A DNA stretch of 64,000 nt from Cryptomeria japonica. Lineage: Eukaryota; Streptophyta; Pinopsida; Cupressales; Cupressaceae. Where the stretch lies: assembly GCF_030272615.1 (NCBI RefSeq), contig NC_081413.1, positions 560,393,945 to 560,457,944 on the forward strand, given 5' to 3'. The first letter of the stretch is position 1; every line of letters begins with the position of its first letter. A program made the translations under genes and the position numbers. Shown here one piece after another: positions 29,049 to 40,260 of the stretch. The notes beneath the pieces are model-generated. The model ran no database searches. It saw only the letters and a list, made by a program, of their open reading frames with translations, and was not told the DNA's origin.

Positions 29049-31054
29049 TGTTAGAACATAATGTTATTAGGGGTCACATGCTAATAATATTTATATATAA
29101 TGTTCTAATATAAGGTTATAAAACCTTCTATATTATATGCTTTATAAGCATATCCCATTTGAAATTAGTATAATCTAATAAATATTAGATTATTAATTGT
29201 AGTCACATAAATCTGTCCCTTTAATTAAATGAATATTTACTATTTATTTGATTATCTAACCTTCAATAATAAATTAATTAAATTAATATTTAATTAATTC
29301 ATCCTCAAACCATTATCTTATTAATTAAATAAATTATTTAATTTATTTAAATTAATTCATTAAACCAAATTCACAATCAATTAAATAAATAAATAATATT
29401 TATTTAATTTAAAACCCCGTTCCTCTTTTAAATAAATAATTAAAAACTCTTATTTAAATCATAACCCCCCCTCCTTGCATTCTCCTACAAATGCAAGTTG
29501 CAACCACAAGTTGAAATAAATTAATTTTATTTTAATTTAAATCCTATTTTCCCTCACTTGCCAAACCCACTTGCAATCCTAAATCCCCTTCTAGACCCTT
29601 CTAACCACTTTCTAATAATTCCTAATTAGCCTAATCCATCCCCTAAATATTGTCACATTCCTTAGAAACTTGGAGTCACTTCTCAAAGACTCCAAAGTCT
29701 TTGAAAAGAATTTAATGCTTTATGTGTTCAATAAGCTAACCCCTAAAGTCTTCCAAACCACTAATGGCTCTTACATGACCATTAATGGGTCTTACATAAC
29801 CATTTATGGTTAAATCCACTTGCCCCCATGGTTAGAGACTTTATCTCTAACTCAACCCTCATTTGACCCATGGGTCTTTTCAAGCATTTATTGCTTTGAC
29901 CATGGTTATCCTCACTAACTCTTGCACACGAGTTTATCCATTGAATAAAGACATTATTTATTGGATAATGGCTTTATTCTTTCAACTCAACATTAACCTT
30001 ACCTCCCAAGTTAACCGTCAAATCATGTCAAGAATTTACTGCTTATTCCCTCTCCTCTCAACCCATCTCTTGTTGACATTTGTCATCCTTGGACTGGGTT
30101 GAAAGCCCTCACATGGATCTTACACCCTTCAATCCTGACCCTTGTTGAGATTACTCAATCTCAACCCTCCATTGCTTGATTTTACCTATAAATAGAGCTC
30201 ATTTCTTTTTAATCCAGATCCCGAAAGCTTGTATGCATCTAACTTATAGTGAATTTTAGAGAGTATTTAGCATAATCATCTCACATTGTTATTTTGTACT
30301 AAAATTAATCTTAGTTAATTACATAATATCTCATATTTAGTTTGTTTTACACTTGCATTTGCATAGTTTAAAGCATTTACAATCTTGAACCTCCATAAGA
30401 CATCCAAAATAGTTCAAAAAGCTATTGAGAGCTACACTCATTTGTGAACTTGGAGAGGAGAGGAACAAGGGAGGAGAAGCTACCAGCATGGTGGAAGGCA
30501 TTTGGAGATGCCTTGTTGCATTTATTTTCTTTGTTAAATGCTCTATTTTTCTTTTAGTGTCTCTCTTGATATGCTTGCTTAGGATAGTCTTTGATCTTTG
30601 ATTTTCTAACACTAACACTTGTTTCTTGCTTGTTTGTTGGTGTTTGTTATCCTAACCATCCTTTTTGCAAAGCATCATTAATTATTTATGAATGGGGGTT
30701 ATTGAAAAGGTGTGACTAGTGAAGTCACCCTTCCTCCTATATTTAAGGAGGTTCTCTCTCTTTTCAGAGTTGTGTGAATTTGGAGCTTTATGGTGAGTTG
30801 TACCACTATGCACAAGAGGTATTATTGACAATGTGGAAGTATTGGAGGAGTATTGGAGGTTCATGTCTATTTTATGATAGATTATATTTGTAAGTATTTT
30901 AATTAAATGATGCTTTATGGGGTTTTTTATCCGAAAGGGTTTTTCCCATGCATATCTTGTGTAATGTGTACATTTATGCATGCATGCTTCTTATTTCATT
31001 TACTTTATAATCTTGTTTATAATTATTAGTATCATAAGATCCTAATTTCTAACA
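29049..31054 (+). repeat. Long Ty1/copia LTR (about 2.0 kb)
   Basis: The stretch begins TGTTAGAAC and ends TTTCTAACA, matching the usual copia termini, and is followed directly by a TGGTATAGAGCC primer site. A TATAAATAG box lies at 30187-30195. Five AT-only palindromic blocks lie at about 29219-29460, similar in style to those in the inner gypsy LTR. No partner LTR is in the window, so the element is partial. Confidence 0.8.
30187..30195 (+). promoter_or_regulatory. TATA box in copia LTR
   Basis: TATAAATAG is followed by GAGCTCATTTC, a good plant core-promoter context, about 860 bases before the LTR end. It would mark the U3/R boundary region. Confidence 0.55.
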
Positions 31055-31066
31055 TGGTATAGAGCC
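31055..31066 (+). promoter_or_regulatory. Copia primer binding site (initiator Met type)
   Basis: TGGTATAGAGCC directly follows the LTR. It is the initiator-tRNA-Met site TGGTATCAGAGCC with one base missing. Confidence 0.7.
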
Positions 31067-34000
31067 TATTAGGCTATACTAATCATTTTTATAGGTTATA
31101 CTAGAATATTAATATAATTTGATGAGAAATTTCCCTATGATAAATCAACACATATGCAAGGCATTTTTTTGAAATGCATCTAGTATGCCATCTCTATTAT
31201 TTTTAAAATTAATTCATCAAGGCTAAGTTAGAAAATTCTAATCATTCTTTTTTAAGGTGATACCTAATATTGTTTTTTCATATTAACATCTATTGGATTG
31301 CTAAGTGAAGAATGTTGTTTATTCTTATGAAAATAAAGAAAACAAAATAAATTTGTATATAGATATCATAAATTTCCTTTTATTTTGAAATAATTCACAC
31401 ATTAATTTTTATTTACATTTATTTTTGGAGTAGAGAAGTTTGAGGTAGAAATTCTATCAAAATAAATGAAATTATAGACTAAATGTTTTTTGGATTCATT
31501 ATTACCAATTCTCAAGTGACCTTCATAATTATTTTTATCTTATCATTATGACCTTGATCTTTAAATAAAAAATAGAAAATGAAATATCAATAAACACCTC
31601 ATCATCTTATAAGAATAGTAATAATTAAATATGACTTAATAGTTCCTCCTCATGAGAAAATATGATCAATTATCTAAATATATATTTTTTAACACCACTC
31701 AACAATCATTCAAAATAATTTTGATCTTCCCAATTAAGATTAGAATTAAGTGAATTCTTAATAAGATACAAAACATTCACATTTGAAATATCGATTCTAA
31801 TATTAAATTAAGGACTTATAAATGAATCCTTCTCTTTCATTGCCATATGTTTATAAATTCATCATCCTTATTCAATGTTACAAGACACATTTTTTAAGTT
31901 TGAGCGTGGCAAAACTTATACATGTCATGACATACTATGAATTACGACCTTCTTTGAAAAATCACAACCTTTAGTACAAAGAAGCATGACCTTGTCTCAG
32001 AGATAAACATGTATCATTTTTTATTTTTTTCAATGAGCAAGTCGATTCCTCTCTCTCTCTTTGGCTTAATGATAGATAGTGAAAAGTACACCTGCATTAC
32101 CTTAGTTTCCATTGAGGACTTCTTCTTTCAATCCCTCACAAAGTCGTCTTCACCTATTCTCATTTTACAAAAGGATTCAATCTTTCCTCTCTCCGTTCTT
32201 TAAAAACCTTGTCAAAGGCATACTACTATCTTCCATTAATGATGGTTGACCATAGAGAGAGTTCAAGTCTGAATAAATTTACAACACTTTATAGAGAGGA
32301 GTAGATTCAATTAGAAAGATCTTTTTTGTAGTTGTTTACATGGTCTGCCTACCTATCAACCTAAATTGATTTCATAAATGGCACAATTATCCTCACAAAT
32401 TTTATCATAATTGATTCCTCACTGCCTCCTTAGGAAGGGATCTCATGTTGGCTTTAAGCTATGTAATTGTAAAGGACCCTAGCTTTACCCTAAATTCAAG
32501 TTTTCTCAACACTTCATGATAAATTTTATGTTAATCATGGAAATAAAAATATATTTGCCTCCTCCATCATAGTACTAAGGAAAGATTTATTTTGGCCATA
32601 TCTTATGCATAATTGTGCAAATACAACAATTCATGTACCATGTATATCATTACTATGTAGACATTGAATTCTATCTAACAGAAATTAAAGGCTTATAAGG
32701 TCACAATACAATGGTAAATGAACTGAAAGGTAGTAGAGAATATAGAATAAAGGAATCCTAATCAGTTTAAAATTCTTAATGAATATTACATCTCTAATAT
32801 TAGAATACAATATTCTATTATATCAATAAACAAGTTGAAACCTCACACTACCTTCATTACATCTTAAAAGCATCTCTATTATCCTTTCATGGATTAGAAA
32901 TAATGAACATGGAACTCTTTTATTCTATGCAAATAATATTTCACAAAATGTCATTTCCAAATTCAATCTTCATTTTATAATGGTATAAATGAAAGACAAA
33001 GCAATGTAGAGTTTACGATTTTTTAATTTCTATATAGTTGCAATAATATAAGCTTCAAATTTTTGAAATTACTATGATATATTGTTAGAATTAATAAAAT
33101 TAAGTCTATGGGTAATTGATTTAGTTTTGGTTGTTTAACCTTCCAATTGTTAAGAAAAACAAAGTAAATATTCTAGGAGCATAATCCTTGAAAGTGTCTT
33201 ACAATTCTAATACCAACTTTCACTAAGAAAATGGTGGTTATAAGCCCAAATTATATAAAATGGAATTAAGCATAAGCTCTTGAATACAAAAGAGACAATG
33301 AAAACTAGAGTTCATAATCTTATATTTATTCTATATTACAAACCAAGATTCTAGTCTTTAAAAGTAACAAAATCACATCTATAGTACATATGCCTTTCTA
33401 AAAACCCTGAGAGTATTAACTCACAAAATCTTAGCCAAAGGCATATTGGATTTATTGATGGTGGGATACAACCATATATTATGATGGTTAAAGAAAAGAC
33501 CAATCCTAAACCTATCTCCATTCATTGTTTAGGAATCTTTTGTTTGAGTCAAAACCCTTTGAAACTTTATGAGAAATAAAATAATCTTAAAATTTAGATA
33601 AGACCAAAGTGATGAGGAGTTTGAAGAAAGAAACTCCAAGATTTATTTTTGTAAGAAAAACTAATAGAGATCTGTAGTTCCTCTAAATTCTCAAGCCTTC
33701 AAACATTTAATTTTTTAAACATCTATTGAGTGAAAAGTGCAATGCTATTTCTATGAACATCTATGAAAAAATATTATAGGCCATGTGAAATCCTCGGGGA
33801 ATACTTGGGTGATTATTAGTGATTACATAAACTATGCATATATCTTCTAGAAGTTTGCATATAAAGTAGTAAAAGGATGAGTGCAACAATTGATAAGGTT
33901 TGAGGATTTTTTTAAGAATTCAAGTCAAAAGATCAATCTTTTTTTTCTTTATACCTATAACTAGAGATTAGTAATTTACATGTGCAAAATTTGATATAAT

Positions 34001-34660
34001 ACCATGAAATAATTGGACCCTAAAATACATACGTGGTCTGTACAACCATCTAAGGAGTCACTATTTATCTCAAAGAACACTCACTTTTGTTATATTAAAA
34101 GTGGCATATTAATTCCAATCTTGCAATGATATATAGATGACATGATGAATGAAAAAATGAATTTTTTTAAACCCTTACATCTCCATACTTCAAAGTAAAA
34201 CTACATAAGCTTTAAAATGTATTTGGTTATTAAATTTTTTTTTCTCCCTTGAGTGTTACTTTAACTAACTTTTTTTATGATCTTAAGTATCTAAATTTCT
34301 TAGGTGTAAAGGACTCTTTTATAATGGGTGGCTATTGCTCTTATGAACTTTCTGGGGAGCAAACCTAGAAAGGATAGCTCACCCAATACTTAATTTTTTA
34401 TTTTTTTTATGGATGATTACTATATGTAGTAGCATGCCTATTTTGTATTTTAAACAAGAAAAATAATTATTCATGCTTATTCATGAAAATATATGTCGAT
34501 CTCCTTACTACCAATCATTGGACTATATTTTACATTTATGAGGAATATTATATATGATATTTTGCAAATGACAAATGCATAATATTATGTTCTTTCTTTT
34601 CACAAAAAATTAACTTTAATTGATTACTATGTTACTAACTATATTGTTTCTTCTATGGTA
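31067..34660. other. AT-rich, no recognisable gene
   Basis: Frames on both strands are short and broken, and I could not read any copia gag, protease or integrase motif with confidence. The stretch probably represents very decayed copia internal sequence or later insertions. The one plus-strand frame at 32009-32203 has no recognised domain. Confidence 0.4.
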
Positions 34661-34662
34661 AG

Positions 34663-35000
34663 GTTATGCCTTCAAAACACATGGTGGAAGTGCTATTACA
34701 TGGATGACACAATAGTTTAATAAGAAGACTATCTTTTATGTTTCTTTGAATTAGATGAGAAAAATATGAATGTAGCTTCTAGAGAATCAATATGGCCTTG
34801 AAGATTTATGGAAGAGTTCCATTTGGATACATGTAGAAGTACCATCTTACTGAAAGATATCTTAATCTTTCCAAGAAATATCATTTCTAAAGATCAAATG
34901 AATATTGAAAATCATGGGCACCTTACTCAAGTAAAAGTATTCCATAATAAAGACACTTTGAAGATTATCATTGGTACCTCACTTAAGTGAAAGTATTCCA
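34663..35000 (+). pseudogene. Ty1/copia RNase H remnant
   Basis: The plus strand reads GYAFKTHGGSAITWMTQ, matching the copia RNase H motif GYxFxxGGGAIxW. A frame with SREsIW and KDQMNIE-like pieces follows, where the SREAxWL and the integrase-distal NPxxHxRTKHIxI motifs would lie. Stops and frameshifts are present. It precedes repeats, a polypurine tract and an LTR, the normal order for a copia 3' end. Confidence 0.5.
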
Positions 35001-35086
35001 TAATAAAGGCAGTTTGAAGATCATGGGCACTTCACTCAAGTGAAATCATTCCATAATAAGACACCTTGGAGATCATGGGCACATGC
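34904..35086 (+). repeat. Three tandem copies of a 60-70 bp unit
   Basis: Each copy contains CTCAAGT(A/G)AAA, then ATTCCATAATAA, then TTGAAGATCATGGGCAC or a variant. The units lie inside the decayed end of the copia frame and add to its length. Confidence 0.7.
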
Positions 35087-35149
35087 TATATATTGTAATT
35101 TTTTCCATCACTTTCAAATCCTCTATGCAGTGATTGGCTTTTAGGTGAT

Positions 35150-35287
35150 GACATTAAGGGGGAGTGTACATGACACCACCTAGTGGCTAAATCCTAGATG
35201 TGAAACCTAATAGGCATAAGACCTTTAGGAATTATATACTATAAATTCAAATAATGCTTGGCCTTAGGTGATGCCATTGAGGGGGAG
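35150..35287 (+). promoter_or_regulatory. Duplicated copia polypurine tract
   Basis: GACATTAAGGGGGAGTG at about 35151-35167 and GCCATTGAGGGGGAGTG at about 35272-35289 each precede a TG-starting sequence with GACACCACCTAGTGGC. The tract and LTR start therefore occur twice, about 120 bases apart. Confidence 0.6.
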
Positions 35288-35656
35288 TGTGCATGCAATG
35301 ACACCACCTAGTGGCTAAATCCTTGTTTTAAATCCTACAAGTAGGCATATGTCCCAATAAGTATGAAACAAGACCTATATAGGCATTAGTAAGTCCTATA
35401 TATGAAATTTTTTCATGCACTAATCCCCATGTTCTCTTAAAAAAAACTTTTCTACTATCCTAACTCACCTACTCCCAATGGTGAGCCTAGGGCTTCATTC
35501 TATCTCCTCCTCAAGGACCTGAAAAACCATAAATCCTATCCTAAAACTATATATAGACCCTAACCTATCATTCCTATTTATTTCAATAGGTTCCATCAAA
35601 TAATTCTTAGGTTAGAGCCATTTTTGCTCTTAAACCCTACTTGCAAGGGTTTTACA
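35288..35656 (+). repeat. Probable 3' LTR of a short-LTR copia element
   Basis: The LTR starts TGTGCATG right after the polypurine tract, has a TATATATAG box at 35548-35556, and plausibly ends at TTTTACA near 35656. No partner LTR was found, so the end is uncertain. Confidence 0.45.
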
Positions 35657-36329
35657 CCAAGTTGCAAAGAATGGATGATATCTCCACAACTATAGACAAT
35701 CATACCTAAAAATCAAACTTAATGACAAAAAAATTCAATGAACACTCATTCCCTGCTATGAGTTTGTACAACCAAGTCTATATTGGACTATACCAAGCAA
35801 TGAAAACAAGAGAAAACTATCAAAAATGGTGAAAGGCAAGTTTGTTTCAAAATCCAAAAACTTGTTCTTGCATTTCCAATCCTCCAGCCTAGACAATGAA
35901 GTGAATTTTGGATTTTATTCTCTTATATCAGTTGGTTCAACCAACTTTTCAATGCCATCTACCAAAAATGCTACTTTTGCAAAAATTACAAAATGTTGCT
36001 CAACAACTTTTACATCTTTTTACTCCTAAGATGCAACTTTGCATTCTAATGCATTTAAAGCATTCTGAAGGTCCTCAAACACCCTAGAATTCCTAAAAAC
36101 AACACCATTGATCCCTATTACATGAATACATTTATCTGGAGTACTTCTCCTTCGAACTACCTAAGCATTTCACTTCTCAGGCTGACAACATCCTGAACAC
36201 AAATGACTCAAACAAAACCTTGGACAACTCAACCATGGCTCTACTGAGTCCCAAATGGTTGGTCCATTATTAAATCACAAATACAACACACAAAACTTCA
36301 AAGAAAACAAAAAATTCATGCTTGGAGTG
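35657..36329. other. No gene recognised
   Basis: The stretch has only a 67-codon plus-strand frame without known motifs. Decayed gypsy sequence downstream of the RNase H at 36330 may extend here on the minus strand, but I cannot read it reliably. Confidence 0.35.
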
Positions 36330-36860
36330 TTAGGTACCTTGCACCAATGCTCTCCAAGGTTCGGCAAAATCCAGGTCATCATCATACAAGGTCTTCAACT
36401 CCTCAAATCCTAATACTGTAACTCTCATATTTGTCAACAAACTTCTTCTACTACTCAATGCATCAACAAATTTGTTTGACTTCTCACTCCTATGCTTCAA
36501 TGCAAAGGTGTAACTTTGCAAAAATTCTATCCATCTCATATGTCTCTGATTCAACTTACTCTTACTATTCAAATACTGCAAATCTTGATGATCGGTATAC
36601 AACACAAACTCCTTAGGTAACAAGTAATGTCTCCAATTCTTCAAGGCTTGAACTATGGCATTAAATTCTTGATCATACACTGAATATCTCCTTTGGGCAT
36701 CAATCAATTTCTCACTAAAATAAGCTTCTGCTCTCCCTTCCCGACTCAAGACTACTCCTATTGTTGTTCCACTTGCATCACAATCTACTTGAAATACTTT
36801 TTTGAAATCTAGTAAAGCTAGAACAAGCTGCTCAATCACTTTCTATTTCAACAGTTCAAA
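36330..36860 (-). pseudogene. Chromovirus-like gypsy RNase H
   Basis: The minus-strand frame carries FQVDCDASGTTIGVVLSREG, AYFSEKL, RRYSVYDQEFNAIVQALKNWRHYLL, VLYTDHQDLQYL and RHMRWIEFLQSY. This is the complete RNase H of a Ty3/gypsy element with its catalytic Asp, Glu and Asp. It continues the RT at 37471-36860. The expected integrase is not found below 36330, so the element is truncated at its 3' side. Confidence 0.85.
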
Positions 36861-37480
36861 ACTTTGTTTGCTTCAGTGGCCCACTTGAACTCCTTCCTAT
36901 CTCCCCTCATTGTCCATGAAATGATGTTACCTCTCCAATTCTTTTCGGTGTAGGCCATTCTACAATTGCGTTTCATTTCTTAGGGTCCATCTTCAAACCA
37001 TCATCAAATATTACATATCCTAAATAGACTAACTCTTCCTTCATGAAAGTACACTTCTTTAGGTTTATCAACAACTTCTCTTCTCTCAACATCTACAAAA
37101 CTTTTCTTAAATGAAACAAATGCTCCTCTTTTTTCTTATTGAAAATCAAAATGTCATCCAAATATACAATAACAAACTTACCTAAGAATTTTTTCAATAC
37201 CTCATTCATCAACCTCATTAAACGACTCTTGTGCATTAGCCAATCCAAAAGGCATCACCAACCACTCATACAATCCTTCATTTATCTTGAATTCTATCTT
37301 CCACTCATCTCCTTCTTTGATCCTGATCTGATGATATCCATTCCTCAAGTCTATCTTGGTAAAATATTTGTCTCCACTCAAACTATCCATTAAGTTATCC
37401 ATCCCAGGCAAAGGAAATAGGTATTTTTTTTTTATTGTGATCTTGTTTATTGCTTTGGAATCGGTACACATCCTCCATTC
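36861..37480 (-). pseudogene. Gypsy reverse transcriptase with frameshift
   Basis: The minus strand carries the RT motifs [47 protein letters not shown] and, in a different frame, [12 protein letters not shown]. The frame changes by one base just after GLANAQ (near 37215). YLDD is the polymerase active site. NLKKCTFMKEELVYLGYVI follows. The frameshift and stops make it inactive. Confidence 0.8.
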
Positions 37481-38360
37481 TCAATTCTTATTAGGTGCTA
37501 ACATTATTGTTACTACATAAGGAATCAAACTTTCTTTGATCAAACCTTTCTTCAACAATTCTTTCACTTGTCTATTCAACTCTTCATTCTCTACTAGTGT
37601 CATCCAATGTGCAACTTTCTTAGGAAAGCTAGCTTCGGGAATTAGGTCCATGCAATGACTGATACTTCTGGTAATCCATGAGGCAAATTATCTAATATTA
37701 TGTCCTCATACTCTGTCAGCAACTCTTTTATCTCTTTCATTTTTTCTTCTTCATGCTCTAGATTCTTAGTCTTTTTAGAAACTAAGGAAAAACACAGATT
37801 CTCAGGTCACATCTCATTTAGGAATTTCCTTCCATCCACCAAATAGACTCTAGAATTTGTACAAACTTCACTCTTCAAAGGCTCCTCCAAGGGTAACAAG
37901 GTTTCCTTCATCCCATTGGCCATGCTAGTGTATATATTCTTTCTCCCATCATGTATTGCCTATCTGTCTAATTGCCAAGGTCTACCCAACAAAAGGTGAC
38001 AAATATCCATAGGCATAATATCATACAAGATTTTATCATGATAATTCCTAATTTTCAATTTTACGAGACATTTCTCACTTACTAACAACTTATGTTCATC
38101 CCGAATCTATGCTATTTGATAAGGCTTAGGGTGTTTCAATCTTTCCAAATTCAACTTAGTCACCATCTCTCCTAAAACAAGGTTATCTAAACTACCACTA
38201 TCAATAAAAACTTTACATCACTTACCAGATACCTTACATCTAGTCTTCAACAAATTCCTCTTCTGCAAGGGCTCTTCATCTCCTCCAGTATGACACAGAT
38301 CTCTCCTCATCATAAATAGTTCTCCATCTTCTGATTTATTAGCTGATTTAGTGGGGATTT
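37481..38360 (-). pseudogene. Gypsy protease region, decayed
   Basis: Minus-strand pieces read VFIDSGSLDNLV (retropepsin-like Asp-Ser-Gly, near 38200) and DICHLLLGRPWQLDR (flap and C-terminal motif near 37980), then the protease-RT connection with LEHEEKMKEIKELL. Several stops interrupt the frame. Its place between gag and RT confirms the element order. Confidence 0.65.
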
Positions 38361-39430
38361 TTTCCACCACTATTTTTCTCTAGGTATTCTTTGCCTTCTT
38401 ACACTTGAAAGCATGATGTCTTTCTCCTCAACACTTAAATCAAGTACCTCTAAATCCTCTCTTATCTTGTCTTCTGCCATCTTTTCCAAAATCCTCATTC
38501 CGGTGGCCATCTGGTTCTCTTCTCTGGTATAAATTTTTGTCATCCTTCCGACATGAATTGCCATCTAATTTTATTGCTTCCTTGTCCTTGTTTTGATCTG
38601 TACAGGTTCCTCTTCCACCTTGAAATATTTTTCCAAAAAACCTTCCACCTCTACCTCTCTGTCTCTGCTCATATCTTTTGTTCAGCTTCTCTTATGCTTT
38701 TAGAGCATACTGATAAGCCTCTTCAACACTTTCCAAGTTGATCAAAATGAGTTCATCTTGTATAGACATCCGAAATCCATTCAAATATCTTGCAACTTAT
38801 TCAAATTCATCATCAACATGTCTGGATCTGATATTCAACTTGTAAAATGCTTCAGTGTACTCCTTCACACTAGATTCCTTCTGCAACTTCTAGAACAGAT
38901 TCACTTGATAATCAATTGGAATAAATTTTGATTTCAACTTAGCAACCATTCGATCCCATGTCTTGATCTTCTCTTTACCTTTTCTCTTTCTATCAACCTA
39001 CAAATGTTCCCACCAAAGAGATGCATGTCCATTCAACTGGGTACAAACATATTTCACCTTCCTTTCTTCGACAGTGTTCTCAAAATCAAAATATTTCTCC
39101 ATCTCTGAGATCCAATCCATCAATTCATCTAAATCCAAATTTCCATCATATTCTGATGGGGTAAAATAAGGTTTAGTATTCACCCTATTCAAAACCCTCA
39201 AAAACTTCTCTTCATCTAGATCAATCATCGGTGGGTTTACTTGTTTTGCCACAACTTCATCTACTTCATCTTCACTTACATCCTCAGTATGTCGACCTGT
39301 TCTCTGGGCTGTCTCAACGCCTTCCAATTAGGCTGAAATTCCTCTCAACATTTCCATCGCTGTTGGGTGTTCATTCCCATGCCCTCCACCATTCTTATTT
39401 TCTCTTTACACCATCTTCACATCAGTCCTT
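38361..39430 (-). pseudogene. Gypsy gag with zinc knuckle
   Basis: Minus-strand gag: FTPSEYDGNLDLDELMDWISEMEKYFDFE and GHASLWWEHL (38998-39327), continued in another frame with KTWDRMVAKLKSKFIP and YLNGFRMSIQDELIL. An Arg/Gly-rich stretch and a knuckle remnant (GERHHAFKCKKA, with its second Cys next to a stop) lie near 38430. Frameshift and stops are present. The composition is typical of chromovirus-like plant gypsy gag. Confidence 0.8.
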
Positions 39431-39510
39431 TGCAGTTGCAGGTTGGATCCACAATCCACCACCCCACAAAAATATTCTCAGGACAACGAAATCTCCAGAA
39501 TGAAATCTCA

Positions 39511-39521
39511 CTCTGATACCA
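39511..39521 (-). promoter_or_regulatory. Initiator-Met primer binding site of the gypsy element
   Basis: On the minus strand, TGGTATCAGAG follows a sequence ending GACTGCACAAAG. This is the common initiator-tRNA-Met primer site and lies just 5' of the gag. Confidence 0.8.
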
Positions 39522-39526
39522 CTTTG

Positions 39527-40260
39527 TGCAGTCATCAGTTAGGAGGGACCTCAAAGAGAACAATTTGGTCTGGTCAGCAAGAGTAAAGACAACATAAACA
39601 CAAGGATATGATGGAGGCAATACAAAATAAAATGAATTATATCATGAAAATTTCTTACAATCAACCGGTAACATATGAGTTACAAAACCGGCTTACAAGC
39701 CTACTAAAACATTCTCAATTATAGAATAGGTTACAACTGGGACCTCAAAACTAAATATCTAGCTTCTATGTTCTATCTAATACCTTTAATCTTTATTCTA
39801 ATGCTTAATTAAAATGATTTATATGATCCAAAGGATTCGATCGCCCAAAAAAGGGATCAAATACCAAATAACAAGACCTAGTTTGTAAAAGCAACAAGGT
39901 TAGCCTCCACCAAAGAAATTCCTCTGGAAAATCCAAAGGATGAAGTGTAGAACACAAGGAAGGTCGACCACACACCAAGGAACATCAAAATCAATGCTCA
40001 TAACTCTACAAGCTATGGAAGGGATCAGGTAGATCACTAATGCAAATAGGTTTAGGCAACAAGTAATAGAAAACTGTCTTAGAAATCGATAGATATTACC
40101 AGAAAATGATCCAAATGCTCTGTGGTTTTGGAATAAGGAAGATGATCAATTCTTCAAGCAAAATCCAACTCCACAAGATCTAGTGAGACAATGCTAGAAA
40201 ATGCAGAATGAAATACTGAAAACTACAAACAAAAAAGAAATATTTTTATTGGTTGATGCA
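39527..40260 (-). repeat. Probable 5' LTR of the chromovirus-like element
   Basis: The stretch next to the primer site begins TGCAGTCATCA on the plus strand, and a plausible other end is ...GTTGATGCA at 40260, giving inverted termini TGCA...TGCA. No second LTR is present to confirm the outer border. Confidence 0.4.

Noticed and set aside
29049..35656. One copia element from the 2-kb LTR to the 35288 LTR
   Set aside because: The LTR starts differ (TGTTAGAAC versus TGTGCATG), so they belong to different elements.
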